Below, piece after piece: positions 9,149-20,146 of a DNA stretch of 64,000 bases. The position numbers were made by a program, and so were the translations under genes. The stretch is from positions 1 through 64,000 of the forward strand of contig NZ_BLZO01000154.1 of assembly GCF_014132355.1 (NCBI RefSeq), read 5' to 3'. Source of the DNA: Okeania sp. KiyG1 (GTDB lineage: Bacteria; Cyanobacteriota; Cyanobacteriia; Cyanobacteriales; Microcoleaceae). A model generated the notes under the pieces. The model was given only the letters and a program-made list of their open reading frames with translations, was not told where the DNA came from and did not search any database. Each line of letters starts with the position of its first letter. Within the stretch, counting starts at the first letter, position 1.

Positions 9149-9301
9149 TTAATCAATATTGAAACTGTTGAATAATTGGACTCCTATTTGTTCGGTCTCA
9201 GACAGCGGGATATCGTTGTCTGAGGTAACATTTTGAGGTTCAATTGTAGGTGCAGGAGAGAGAGAATACGAATTAAATTGATTAGTTTGACGGGGTATCA
9301 A
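9149..9301 (-). CDS. Small 50-codon ORF with TTG start, coupled to the upstream gene
   Basis: An open frame fills the gap between the 91-aa gene and the ParA-like gene almost exactly. It starts at TTG 9301, which overlaps the upstream TGA (TTGA, 4-bp overlap), and ends at TAA 9149-9151, 12 bp before ATG 9136. The product is about 50 aa, polar and Pro/Gln/Ser/Asn-rich (QTNQFNSYSLSPAPTIEPQ), ending in VQLFNSFNID. The end-to-end fit inside a tight operon is the main support; no homology is recognised. Confidence 0.4.
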   Translation of the reverse strand: MIPRQTNQFNSYSLSPAPTIEPQNVTSDNDIPLSETEQIGVQLFNSFNID

Positions 9302-9573
9302 TCCAACTGTCTCTGTGAGGTAATTGATATGGCCTTGTGATATATTGATACAGATTGTGTGGCTAGACGTGTAGCTTCTTCTATGGAGCCATATTTGTAT
9401 AAACCAAGAGGGGTATGTATTAACTGGAAAGCTTCTATAATTGCGCTGTTTATATCACCTACATACGAACTATCTGAACATAATATATAGGCATAATATA
9501 GGGGATCTTTTTTATCAGCGTAGATTGCTCGATTGAGTCTGAGTCTACCTACGGGATCTTGGGTATGAGTCAT
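9298..9573 (-). CDS. Possible ParR-like adaptor
   Basis: 91 aa. The N-terminal pattern (GRLRLNRAIYADKKDPLY, then DINSAIIEAFQL) resembles the beta strand followed by helices of ribbon-helix-helix ParR proteins, which bind the centromere and cap ParM filaments. It lies 31 bp downstream of the ParM-like gene, the usual parM-parR order. Similarity is by eye and weak; a hypothetical protein remains possible. It overlaps a small TTG-start ORF by 4 bp. Confidence 0.5.
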   Translation of the reverse strand: MTHTQDPVGRLRLNRAIYADKKDPLYYAYILCSDSSYVGDINSAIIEAFQLIHTPLGLYKYGSIEEATRLATQSVSIYHKAISITSQRQLD

Positions 9574-9604
9574 AATGAGTGAGTATGTAAAATGTTAAAA
9601 TTTT

Positions 9605-10771
9605 CTAGACTGGAGTTGGTATAGACTTTTGATTTTGAGAATCGTGGAGGCTTTTTAGTTGGTAGGAGTGGGCAGCATAGGCATCTACTAATCGAAATGC
9701 TAGGATATCTCTGCATTCTTCATGTAGATCTAAATTTTTGAATTGAGGAGAAGCTTCGATCAGGTCTTGCCAATCAGTCCCCCAGTAGGTTGAAATGGTA
9801 GAAAAGTGTTCCTGCAATCTATGATACAGGTATTTTCCTGCTCCCCCTGCAACGACCACTTCACTTAAGGATTTTGGAACTTGTTTTTGCAGCCATTGAC
9901 TGATTAACGCCCAATAGTATTGCTGCGCTGTGCGAATGGCAACAATAATTTCATCTTTTTCTCTCTGCTGATTTTGGGGTATTTGTGACATACATAGCTG
10001 GTTTAGGATGGGATTATCGGGATTTACGGGATCTCCTAATTGGTAAACTATTTTATTTAATAGTTTTCGGTCAAGACCGGAAGTTAGTTCGATAATCCGG
10101 TCTATGAGGCGAAAAAAACCTAAATTGGTGGTATCAGCTTCAATCATCATTCCTCTCTGGTATGTGAGGATACTGGTATTACGGTGTCCGAATACTAGCG
10201 TGGTAATGAATCTGCTGCTTTGAATAAGTATTCCTGTATACCTATTCAGGGTAATACCTGCTCCTTCAGGTATGCACATACAATTTAAACCCCGCAAGTT
10301 TATAGGCTTACCTGTAAACAAAAATGATTTGGCTTCTTTCTTGATTTGCTCCTTCAGCTTAGATTGATCGTTCCACTCTGACCATGGCAATAAGATGGTC
10401 AGGTTAATTGCTAGCCTGAATTTGGTTTGTTCGGCAATAACCCCCAAGACGGCAAGAATTTTGTACAAAGCTGATTCGTATTTGAGAGCTTTTAGGTTGG
10501 CCTCGGCTAGCAGGGCAGAAGCCAAGAACCCAATAGCAAAACTACTTTGCTTATTGTCTTTAAGATTTACCCACGCATCATCCTTGCTGGCACTGTTTAG
10601 GTTGATACGTTTTGATCGGTATGTGTCTAAGTGCCCATGTTCGCACTCTATGATCTCGGGTTCCATGGTGAGAAAGTTAATGTCTGGTGAATTATCCAAA
10701 CTCCAGACAACTTTGGTGAGACTACTACCAAGATCGATACAGATGGTGATTGTTTGTGTCTCCTTAGCCAC
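9605..10771 (-). CDS. ParM/StbA-like actin-fold ATPase
   Basis: 388 aa. The actin/HSP70 phosphate-1 loop is at the N-terminus (ICIDLGSSLTKVVW, about 10-23). A phosphate-2-like region is near GILIQSSRFITTLVFGHRN, and the adenosine motif VVVAGGAGKYLYHRL is near 310-325. These features define the bacterial actin-like plasmid segregation proteins (ParM/StbA/Alp group). By analogy it polymerises with ATP to push plasmid copies apart, acting through ParR and parC. It is first in the minus-strand operon and is read away from the repeat region at 10.97-11.14 kb, which would be its centromere. Confidence 0.8.
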   Translation of the reverse strand: MAKETQTITICIDLGSSLTKVVWSLDNSPDINFLTMEPEIIECEHGHLDTYRSKRINLNSASKDDAWVNLKDNKQSSFAIGFLASALLAEANLKALKYESALYKILAVLGVIAEQTKFRLAINLTILLPWSEWNDQSKLKEQIKKEAKSFLFTGKPINLRGLNCMCIPEGAGITLNRYTGILIQSSRFITTLVFGHRNTSILTYQRGMMIEADTTNLGFFRLIDRIIELTSGLDRKLLNKIVYQLGDPVNPDNPILNQLCMSQIPQNQQREKDEIIVAIRTAQQYYWALISQWLQKQVPKSLSEVVVAGGAGKYLYHRLQEHFSTISTYWGTDWQDLIEASPQFKNLDLHEECRDILAFRLVDAYAAHSYQLKSLHDSQNQKSIPTPV

Positions 10772-10890
10772 TGTGTACCTCCGCCAATAACTTTGTTGAT
10801 TTAGTCTCCTTGATACCTCAAAAAAAAATGAATTGGATAGTGTTTATGTTTTTTAATATTGCTAAGTTGAATAACGCAATTGTCAGAGTT

Positions 10891-10916
10891 TTTCCGATAG
10901 CATTTGCTATCGGAAA
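10891..10916. promoter_or_regulatory. 12-bp-arm palindrome upstream of the ParM-like gene
   Basis: Arms TTTCCGATAGCA and TGCTATCGGAAA are perfect, separated by TT. It lies about 120 bp upstream of the ParM-like start and is not followed by a T-run on either strand, so an operator or a partition/transfer protein site is more likely than a terminator. Confidence 0.6.
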
Positions 10917-10972
10917 GAAAAACTAACTATTACATAAAGTTAAGAAGTATATGAAAATTAACAAAAAAATAG

Positions 10973-11143
10973 AGTGTATTAATTTGTATGAAAATATCGC
11001 GTGTGTTTATGAAAATATCGTGTGTGTGTATGAAAAAGTAAGCTAAAAAATAAGCTCGGAAGAAAAAAAAGAAATAATGTGCATAAGTTTGTATAAAAAT
11101 ATCGCGTGTGTGTATAAAAATATCGCTTGTGTGTAAAAGGTAA
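10973..11143. repeat. Duplicated block of paired iteron-like repeats; parC, oriT or ori candidate
   Basis: Two blocks (about 10973-11043 and 11077-11143) are near copies. Each holds two direct repeats of a roughly 24-bp unit whose core is TATRAAAATATCGCGTGTG. The divergent location between a ParM-like gene and mobC-relaxase fits parC (ParR binding array that also silences the par promoter), oriT, or replication iterons. A low-complexity frame across the repeats is not a gene. Confidence 0.65.
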
Positions 11144-11303
11144 GACCATATCCTAGTTCGTCTAATACTTTTGCCATTGCTTGCAAGTTTTTTTGAGACC
11201 TGTTCTAGGGGTTGCAATTTCTAAAATCAGCGACTAAGTTAAAAACAAGCTCAAGGATTGTGTGAGGTATCTCCTGAATCATGGATGAAATTTAATCTAA
11301 CTA

Positions 11304-11600
11304 ATGAAAAGAGATTGTCATTTGAGAGTTCGGTTAACGTTCTCCGAGTACAATGTCCTAAAAGCATTGGCAGAAAGGAGTGAAAAGAGTCTTAGCTCGG
11401 TAGTTCGAGAAAAGTTGTTCACTCCTAATTGCCTCACAGATTTCATTGAGCAAAGGTTGAAATTTAGGAAACAGCAAGTAGAATTGCAAACTCTACTTCA
11501 TCTGGTACGAGATTTAATCTCTACTGAAGAGTTTTCCCCCCAAACTCTTAAGGTTGTTCAAGATATTCAATGCTTGTTGGATGAGCATCATGATTGGTAA
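11304..11600 (+). CDS. MobC-like relaxosome accessory protein
   Basis: 98 aa, basic. The N-terminal half (LRVRLTFSEYNVLKALAER then SLSSVVREKL) has the strand-helix-helix pattern of ribbon-helix-helix/MobC proteins, which bind oriT and help the relaxase nick. The C-terminal half is a helical hairpin (LKFRKQQVELQTLLHLVRDL). The relaxase start (ATG 11581 or 11590) overlaps its stop at 11598-11600, indicating translational coupling typical of mobCA pairs. Confidence 0.75.
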   Translation: MKRDCHLRVRLTFSEYNVLKALAERSEKSLSSVVREKLFTPNCLTDFIEQRLKFRKQQVELQTLLHLVRDLISTEEFSPQTLKVVQDIQCLLDEHHDW

Positions 11601-13620
11601 AGTCACACGAAACACTAAATTTCATAGTGTCGCCAGCTATATATTTGGCAAGCCGGGAGCCGAAGTACTTCTTGAGAATGTGTTTGAAGGCAAGACGGTA
11701 GCAGAAAAAGCTGCGGCGATGCAATGGGTGGCGAGTCGTAATAACAGAGTTAAGCGTCCAGCATATCACTTGTCTTTGTCTCCCTCAGCCGGAGATAATT
11801 TGAGCCGGGGTGAATGGGCAGCAATTTGTAGCCAAGTTATTGACGATCTAAATCTTGATAAGAACCAGGTGCTGGTAGGTTTGCATAACGATGTAAATTA
11901 TCCAGGCTCGGAAAAAACGCGCACTCATGCTCATCTATTGATTAATTTGGTGGATGATAATGGCAAGTGTGCTAATACTAGCTGGGATTATTATAAGATT
12001 CCCAAAATCTTGCGGACTGTGGAGCGCAAGTATGGTTTGCAAGCTGTTCCAGATATTGGAGAACTTGAAGAGCAGTCAAATACTATCAAGCCAACTAAGC
12101 GCAGTATCCGGCAAAAGCTTCAGAATATTATTGATGAAAGCCTAGAACCGGGAAGTTCCTTTGAAGATTTGACTGCTGCGATGGAATCTTTAGGAGTAGA
12201 GGTACATCCTACATCACAGGGGTGGTGGATGCGATATGAAGGTATCCCTTTTGCCGGATATCAACTAGGTCGTAAATACACAAAACCCTCTATATTGAAG
12301 CGTTTGGAGGTTAAACAGGTGGATGAATCTGAAGATCGGGAGCCAAGGAGTGAGTCAGTAAGTACACCTATTTCGTCAATGAAGGATGTATTTACTGTCG
12401 ATGAACCCTCTTTGGGCAAAGATTATTCACCTGAATTGAACTCCGAACAGGATGAAACGTCTCAAAATGAGGAACAGTTTAGTTTAGAAAATATAGATGT
12501 AGAGGTAGCTCCTGGAAATTTAATCCAGATGATGAAGCAACAGGCAAATCATCTTGAGCAAAGTGACTATATAGATGGCAGGTTCTATGCGGGAATGTTT
12601 CTTGATGTGACGGCGCACCTGGCAGAAGTTGTTGAAATTGGCAGAGAAGTTTGGGGCTCGGAGCAGGAGCAAGAGCAAGAGACAGAAACGCAATTGGAGG
12701 AGAATTCTCGGCCTTCAGTAGAAAGATCTCAATCTGAGAGTGATGATGATTGGCTCCATGACGAGGAAGCCTTACGTCATTTTGATGAACGGTTAGCTCA
12801 AGTAAAAGTTGACACTGAAACCCCAAGCTCCGATGTCCCAACCAACTTTCAGGAAAGTCCTCAAGCTGTAGCAGAGTCATTAAGACAGTTTGTTCGTGTA
12901 CGGGCCACTGCACATGACTTGAATCAGGATGAGCCTATTGAAACTAACTTAGGTGTCCTCCACTTCAACTCTGACGAGAATACTATTAGTATTACTCAAA
13001 ACGTTACTGTAGCAAGTTGGGATGAAAATTTACAGGACTGGCAGGCCGATAGCGAGTTATCTGAGGCACATAAAGCCAATGTGGCACGATTGCTTGATAA
13101 TCAGGCAGTTGATGCTGAAGGATATCAATTTTCTTCAGACGAAAAAGAACGAACCATCACTTATAAACAGGTGCGGTTTCGGGCTGAACAAACCGATGAA
13201 GGTTGGCAGATTTCCGATAATTCTCTATCGTCGGAAGAACAAAATCGCATTCTTCAGTTACCTCAAACAGAGTCAGAGTATACCCGAAATGTTGATAGTA
13301 AGGATTTAATTGATTACTTCCAACGCCATGCCCCAGAACAGTTTAGGACGGATATTGGCTCTATCCATTGGACGGATACTAATGGAGAGTTTGAACGTGT
13401 CTTTGAAATTTCAAAGCAGTCAGACCTATCGTATCAATTAGAAGGATTTGATTTAAAGCAAACCGATGAATGGGGGAACCCCCGTAAGATTTTTAGTGCC
13501 TCCATTGAAGCTGACAATTTCGTGCGATGCGATACTTGTGAAATTCCTTCTTCAGATGTGGATGATTTGCTGACACAGGAGTCTCAACATCGGGAAAAAA
13601 GGCCAGAAATGGAGCGTTAA
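11590..13620 (+). CDS. Relaxase (MOBP-like mobilization nuclease)
   Basis: About 676 aa. This enzyme nicks oriT and stays covalently bound to the 5' end through a tyrosine. Candidate Tyr: HSVASYIFGKPGAE close to the N-terminus. Metal-binding motif III is visible as HND...THAHLLINLVD (H-x-H followed by I-N), the signature of Relaxase-family enzymes. The catalytic domain occupies roughly residues 1-230. The rest is acidic, Glu/Gln-rich and carries repeated beta-like modules (ITQNVTVASW, ITYKQVRFRA). I use ATG 11590 (ATG 11581 is also possible); it overlaps the MobC stop. No primase or helicase motif is evident in the long tail. Confidence 0.85.
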   Translation: MIGKVTRNTKFHSVASYIFGKPGAEVLLENVFEGKTVAEKAAAMQWVASRNNRVKRPAYHLSLSPSAGDNLSRGEWAAICSQVIDDLNLDKNQVLVGLHNDVNYPGSEKTRTHAHLLINLVDDNGKCANTSWDYYKIPKILRTVERKYGLQAVPDIGELEEQSNTIKPTKRSIRQKLQNIIDESLEPGSSFEDLTAAMESLGVEVHPTSQGWWMRYEGIPFAGYQLGRKYTKPSILKRLEVKQVDESEDREPRSESVSTPISSMKDVFTVDEPSLGKDYSPELNSEQDETSQNEEQFSLENIDVEVAPGNLIQMMKQQANHLEQSDYIDGRFYAGMFLDVTAHLAEVVEIGREVWGSEQEQEQETETQLEENSRPSVERSQSESDDDWLHDEEALRHFDERLAQVKVDTETPSSDVPTNFQESPQAVAESLRQFVRVRATAHDLNQDEPIETNLGVLHFNSDENTISITQNVTVASWDENLQDWQADSELSEAHKANVARLLDNQAVDAEGYQFSSDEKERTITYKQVRFRAEQTDEGWQISDNSLSSEEQNRILQLPQTESEYTRNVDSKDLIDYFQRHAPEQFRTDIGSIHWTDTNGEFERVFEISKQSDLSYQLEGFDLKQTDEWGNPRKIFSASIEADNFVRCDTCEIPSSDVDDLLTQESQHREKRPEMER

Positions 13621-13771
13621 TTGTATGTATGCGGAATAAGAGGTTTGTGAGACCTAAATAATTTGATAGCTATAGCCCGTGCGCATCTAGAATGCGGAGA
13701 TTACTTGATATATCCCGCAGAAAAACTCAGCGTGTGTGTCTCAATTTGAAAAAGAAAAATGGAGTAAGTTT

Positions 13772-14383
13772 ATGCAACTACGTTATGAAGGGCAAAACAG
13801 CGGTGACTATCCTATAAGCTACCGTCGTCGTCCAGAAACTTTGGAATCAAAACTAAGTAAAGCATTAGGAATGCCTATTGAGAAAGGAGACTTATGGTTG
13901 CTTGCGTTTGTTATTGCCGGACTTACCTTTATCGGTATTCAGAATCCAGCAATGATGACTGTGTATTTAATTGTGTGCTTAATTGCACATAGCGTAAAAA
14001 TGATGATTGATTATTTCCCGCCACTAGGTAAGTTAATCGGTGTAAGATTTAAGGCCCATCATGTAGCAGCACTTGTCTTGATTTGTTGTATGATATTTTC
14101 CAGCATAGGGATGCCCGCTCATGCCCTATTATTCGATGCTATTGAGGCAAAGGTGAATGAGATTCTCACAGGCTCGGGTTCGACTGTCGATCCTGCAACA
14201 GTTACCCTGATTTTTACTGTGTTGCGGGTGATCGTGATTTTGGGGATATTGGTAGGGGGTATATTTTTGGTATCACAAGCTATGCAGGGTGGGGACTGGA
14301 AACCAATTGGCAACATGATGGCTATAGGTGTAGGCTTCGTGTTGGCGATTGAGGTAATGACACAGCTCATACTGGGTGCGTAG
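13772..14383 (+). CDS. VirB2/TrbC-like pilin with long N-terminal region
   Basis: 203 aa from ATG 13772, preceded by GGAG at 13761-13764 (7-nt spacing). An in-frame GTG at 13736 would add 12 residues but has a poorer site. Two hydrophobic segments lie in the first half, then a hydrophobic stretch ending in MPAHA, which looks like a signal-peptidase site near residue 130 of the longer form. The remaining 85 residues have the VirB2 pilin layout: two hydrophobic helices (FTVLRVIVILGILVGGIFLV and MMAIGVGFVLAIEVMTQLIL) joined by the short polar loop QGGDWKPIGN. It would be the conjugative pilus subunit. The extra N-terminal membrane part is unusual. Confidence 0.65.
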   Translation: MQLRYEGQNSGDYPISYRRRPETLESKLSKALGMPIEKGDLWLLAFVIAGLTFIGIQNPAMMTVYLIVCLIAHSVKMMIDYFPPLGKLIGVRFKAHHVAALVLICCMIFSSIGMPAHALLFDAIEAKVNEILTGSGSTVDPATVTLIFTVLRVIVILGILVGGIFLVSQAMQGGDWKPIGNMMAIGVGFVLAIEVMTQLILGA

Positions 14384-14471
14384 CCTTATAATTCAAAACT
14401 TTTCTTGTCTGACAGAGAAAGCAAGAAATTTCTTACTTTCTCTTGAAAAAATAGCTATGGAGTTTCTGAAT

Positions 14472-14711
14472 ATGGAGAATCAGTCAGATTTTGTCAAAGT
14501 CTCTAAAATTTACCAACAAGAGGCATCCATAGGTCCAGTCCCCGCAGATCAATTAGTTCCATGGGGGCTCTTGATTGGCTTGAGCTTCTTCGTCTGTGAA
14601 ATATTGCTATCTCTGGGATTGGCTGTATGGGGAGCAAGTTCGGTCTGGCTGATTGCCTCCTGGTGGTTCCTGACTGGCAAGAAGAGCTATAGTGCGACTC
14701 GTTCCTATTAA
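14472..14711 (+). CDS. VirB3/TrbD-like small membrane protein
   Basis: 79 aa from ATG 14472, supported by GGAG at 14459-14462 with 9-nt spacing; upstream in-frame ATGs (14376, 14457) lack one. There is a short polar N-terminus, then two closely spaced hydrophobic helices (about 28-48 and 50-65) and a basic C-terminus, the size and shape of VirB3. Gene order VirB2-VirB3 is conserved in type IV secretion operons and VirB4 would be expected next; here a group II intron follows instead. Confidence 0.6.
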   Translation: MENQSDFVKVSKIYQQEASIGPVPADQLVPWGLLIGLSFFVCEILLSLGLAVWGASSVWLIASWWFLTGKKSYSATRSY

Positions 14712-14714
14712 GAG

Positions 14715-14731
14715 CCTCTAGAAACTAGAGG
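14715..14731 (+). other. 7-bp perfect hairpin between the virB3-like gene and the intron
   Basis: CCTCTAG AAA CTAGAGG starts 4 bp after the stop of the VirB3-like gene. It has no U-tract, so it is a weak terminator. It may be part of the 5' exon recognised by the intron, or a regulatory hairpin before the missing virB4. Confidence 0.4.
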
Positions 14732-14732
14732 G

Positions 14733-16892
<2,160 letters not shown>

Positions 16893-17009
16893 ACTGAAGT
16901 GATGCAATTTTTATTGGAAAGTAAGTCTATTGAAAAGGTGATTTTTATTTGTTTCAAGACTCAGGTTTATGAAACATATTTAGGGTTGCTGAGTGGTAAT
17001 GATTTTTAG
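16893..17009 (+). pseudogene. 3' exon: C-terminal fragment of a macro-domain protein
   Basis: Directly after the intron 3' end an open frame continues TEVMQFLLESKSIEKVIFIC and ends at TAG 17007-17009. The stretch KVIFICFKTQVYETYLGLL matches the last strand and helix of macro (ADP-ribose binding) domains. No macro-domain sequence precedes the intron, so this is an orphan 3' exon. It is either a recombined intron junction or an assembly join. Confidence 0.65.
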
Positions 17010-17039
17010 ATTAAGTATTAACGCAAAACATAAGTTTTT

Positions 17040-17170
17040 CAATTTTACCGAAATATTCTGGTTTAAAACCTTCCCTTGATCGGCGATAATAAATAAAAAT
17101 TTTCCTGTTCGTAAATCCTTTTCTTTTCAAGGAGAGGTAATTCTAAATTCGCGCATTCTAAATTATAAAT
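17040..17170. repeat. Dispersed repeat family C, copy 1
   Basis: A block beginning TTTTACCGAAATATTCTGG, with CCTTCCCTTGATCGGCG inside and ending AGGAGAGGTAATTCTAAATT, recurs near 26668, 43545, 62467 and 62735. Copies 1 and 3 share long identical stretches (AATAAAAATTTTCCTGTTCG). No coding capacity. Confidence 0.6.
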
Positions 17171-17210
17171 TATTGAATTTCAGCTACTTACTATGACTTT
17201 TGAGCAACGC

Positions 17211-19245
17211 CAAAATTTTTCTGGTGTTTTGATTGTCTGAGTATCTCTTCTATATATATTCAGTGGTGATATGCTGTTTTGGGGTTGAATAAAAAGTCAT
17301 GCGTATGGGCGTGTTGCACCCAATAATAAAATACTATCATGATTTTTTCGAGATGCAAGAGGAAAATCCTTGCCGATTTTTGGTGCTTCATAAAATGCAA
17401 ATGAATCATCTGTATATCTGTTACCTAATCCTTGTCTGGCTGATGGGGTGAAAAAGTTTGGCGATCGCTACTTCTCGATTTAAGTGCTTCACAGGATGAT
17501 GGCTTTTCTGGTGTTTTGCTTGTCTGAGTGTCTCTTCTATATATATTCAGTGGTGATATGCTGTTTTGGGGTTGAATAAAAAGTCATGCGTATGGGCGTG
17601 TTGCACCCAATAATAAAATACTATCATGATTTTTTTCGAGATGCAAGAGGAAAATCCTTGCCGATTTTTTTGGTGCTTCATAAAATGCAAATGAATCATC
17701 TGTATATCTGTTACCTAATCCTTGTCTGGCTGATGGGGTGAAAAGTTTGGCGATCGCTACTTCTCGATTTAAGTGCTTCACAGGATGATGTTTTTTCTGG
17801 TGTTTTGCTTGTCTGAGTGTCTCTTCTATATATATTCAGTGGTGATATGCTGTTTTGGGGTTGAATAAAAAGTCATGCGTATGGGCGTGTTGCACCCAAT
17901 AATAAAATACTATCATGATTTTTTTCGAGATGCAAGAGGAAAATCCTTGCCGATTTTTTTGGTGCTTCATAAAATGCAAATGAATCATCTGTATATCTGT
18001 TACCTAATCCTTGTCTGGCTGATGGGGTGAAAAGTTTGGCGATCGCTACTTCTTGATTTAAGTGCTTCACAGGATAATGTTTTCTGAGTATCTCTTCTAT
18101 ATATATTCAGTATATATTCAGTGGCGATATGCTGTTTTGGGGTTGAATAAAAAGTCATGCGTAGGGGCGTATTGCACCCAATAATAAAATAGTATCATAA
18201 TTTTTTTGGCGATGCAAGGGAAAAATCCTTGCCGATTTTTTTTGAGCTTCACAAAATGCAGATAATTCGTCTGTGTATCCGTGACCTAATCCTTGTCTGG
18301 TTGATGGGGTGAAAATTTAGGCGATCGCTACTTCTTGATTTAAGTGTTTCACAGGATGATGTTTTTTCTGTTGCTTTGCTCGTGTGAGTATCTCTTCTAT
18401 ATATTCAGTGACGATATGCTGTTTTGGGGTTGAATAAAAAGTCATCCTTAGGGGCGTGTTACACCCAATAATAAAATAGTATCACGATTTTTTGGGGAAC
18501 GCAAGGGGGAAATCCTTGCCGATTTTTTTGAGCTTCACAAAATGCAGATAATTCGTCTGTGTATCTGTTACCTAATCCTTGTCTGGCTGATGGGGTGAAA
18601 AATTTGGCGATCGCTACTTCTCGATAAGTGCTTTGCAGAATGATGATTTTTCTGGTGCTTTGGTTGTGTTAGTATCTGTTCTATATATATTCAGTGACGA
18701 TATGCTGTTTTTTAGTTGAATAAAAAGTCATGCGTAGGGGCGTGTTGTACCCAATGATAAAATACTATCATAATTTTTTGGGGAAGGGAAGGGAGAAATC
18801 CTTGTCGATTTTTTTTGAGCTTCACAAGATGCAGATAATTCGTTTGTGTATCCGCGACTAAATCCTGTTCTGGCTGATGGGGTGAAAAATTTGGCGATCG
18901 CTACTTCTCGATTTAAGTGCTTCACAGGATAATAATTTTTCTGGTGCTTTGGTTGTGTGAGTATCTCTTCTATATATGTTCAGTGGCGATATGCTGTTTT
19001 GGGGTTGAATAAAAAGTCATGCGTATGGGCGTGTTCCACCCAATAATAGAATACTATCATGATTTTTTTGGCGATGCAAGGGAGAAATCCTTGCCGATTT
19101 TTTTGAGCTTCACAAGATGCAGAAGAATCATCCCTGTATCCGTGACTAAATCCTGTTCTGGCTGATGGGGTGAAAAGTTTTCAGTTCTTTATATTTAACG
19201 CTTCACAGAATGATAATTTTTCTGGTGCTTTGGTTTCAATGATAT
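17211..19245. repeat. Tandem array of seven ~287-bp repeats
   Basis: The landmark TCTCTTCTATATATATTCAG (with small changes) appears near 17244, 17531, 17820, 18090, 18388, 18672 and 18961, giving periods of 270-298 bp. Each unit holds one HIP1 site (GGCGATCGCTACTTC) except the last. Copies 2 and 3 are almost identical and the later copies drift, so amplification of the left part is recent. On the minus strand, units at 17584, 17873 and 18728 keep a 65-codon frame beginning MKHLN and ending TRPYA; the other units break it. It is not annotated as a gene because it lacks a clear ribosome site and is not kept open in all copies. Confidence 0.9.
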
Positions 19246-19379
19246 GTAGGCTACTCCTACTGACTCAGTCCTCCTGACTCCTTGAGACAGTCATGCGTAT
19301 TTGTTGCAAAAATTTTAGTATTTCATATAATCATAGAATTATCAACATAAACTTTTTCTGGAGGTTTTGTAATAGAAAA

Positions 19380-20135
19380 ATGAGTAGAATACTTGCTTTT
19401 ATTTATGGGATATTTTGTTATCTAATATCAATGATAACTATTCTGTACAGCATTGGTTTTGTCGGCAACTTAATAGTACCAAAAACACTAGATTCCGATT
19501 TTGATGGTTCTCTGATTAACGGGATATTAATTGATATTTTATTACTCGGTTTGTTCGGTATTCAACATAGTCTGATGGCTCGTAAAAGTTTTAAGAAATG
19601 GTGGACTAAAATTATTCCACATCCGATTGAACGTAGCACTTATGTATTGATGGCAAGTCTGGCATTATTATTGTTATTTTGGCAATGGCATTCTCTTGGT
19701 GGAATAATTTGGAATATACAAAATCCGATAGTTTCTAATATTATTTATGGCATTTTTGCTTTGGGGTGGTTAGTTGTGTTAATCAGCACTTTTATGATTA
19801 ACCATTTTGATTTATTTGGGTTGCGACAAGTATATTTATATTTGCGCGGTCAGGAATATGAATATTTAGGATTTAGAACACCAGGGTTTTACAAATATGT
19901 TCGTCATCCGATTATGTTGGGTTTTGTTATTGTTTTTTGGGCAACTCCAACTATGACATTTTCTCATTTGATTTTTGCCCTGGGTACAACAATTTATACG
20001 TTAGTGGGAATTAAATTAGAAGAAGTAGATATGATTTCTATTTATGGAGATTTATATCAGGAATATCGGCAGCAAGTTTCTATGTTAATTCCTATCCCCA
20101 GGATAAAATTAATTGAGGAGAAGGCTCAGGAATAA
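19380..20135 (+). CDS. mddA: MddA-like methanethiol S-methyltransferase (NnrU/ICMT-type membrane protein)
   Basis: About 251 aa from ATG 19380 (GGAGG about 14 nt upstream; an earlier ATG at 19293 is less likely). It has five or six hydrophobic helices. The diagnostic stretch FGIQHSLMARKSFKKWW, then WHSLGGIIW and the C-terminal YKYVRHPIMLGF match the NnrU/isoprenylcysteine-methyltransferase-like family to which MddA belongs. MddA makes dimethyl sulfide from methanethiol using S-adenosylmethionine. The RHPxxLG and terminal E...Y motifs form the SAM pocket in this superfamily. Assignment to MddA rather than another NnrU-like protein is by pattern only. Isolated gene, AT-rich like its surroundings. 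Confidence 0.75.
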   Translation: MSRILAFIYGIFCYLISMITILYSIGFVGNLIVPKTLDSDFDGSLINGILIDILLLGLFGIQHSLMARKSFKKWWTKIIPHPIERSTYVLMASLALLLLFWQWHSLGGIIWNIQNPIVSNIIYGIFALGWLVVLISTFMINHFDLFGLRQVYLYLRGQEYEYLGFRTPGFYKYVRHPIMLGFVIVFWATPTMTFSHLIFALGTTIYTLVGIKLEEVDMISIYGDLYQEYRQQVSMLIPIPRIKLIEEKAQE

Positions 20136-20146
20136 TTTTTTAGAAG

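Noticed and set aside
10891-10916. The 12-bp palindrome as a rho-independent terminator
   Set aside because: Only 2 nt between arms and no T-tract on either strand; an operator-like site fits better.
10930-11217. A 95-codon minus-strand frame rich in DIFI, HT and F runs
   Set aside because: It is a translation of the iteron-like repeats and an A-rich tract; no ribosome site and implausible composition.
14715-14731. The hairpin before the intron as evidence for a group IIC (terminator-targeting) intron
   Set aside because: The maturase has a C-terminal HNH domain and is 522 aa, unlike compact IIC maturases that lack an endonuclease domain.
17584-18925. 65-codon frames (MKHLN...TRPYA) in the 287-bp repeats as real genes
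   Set aside because: Open in only three of seven units, no clear ribosome site, and similarity among copies follows DNA identity; kept as a repeat property only.
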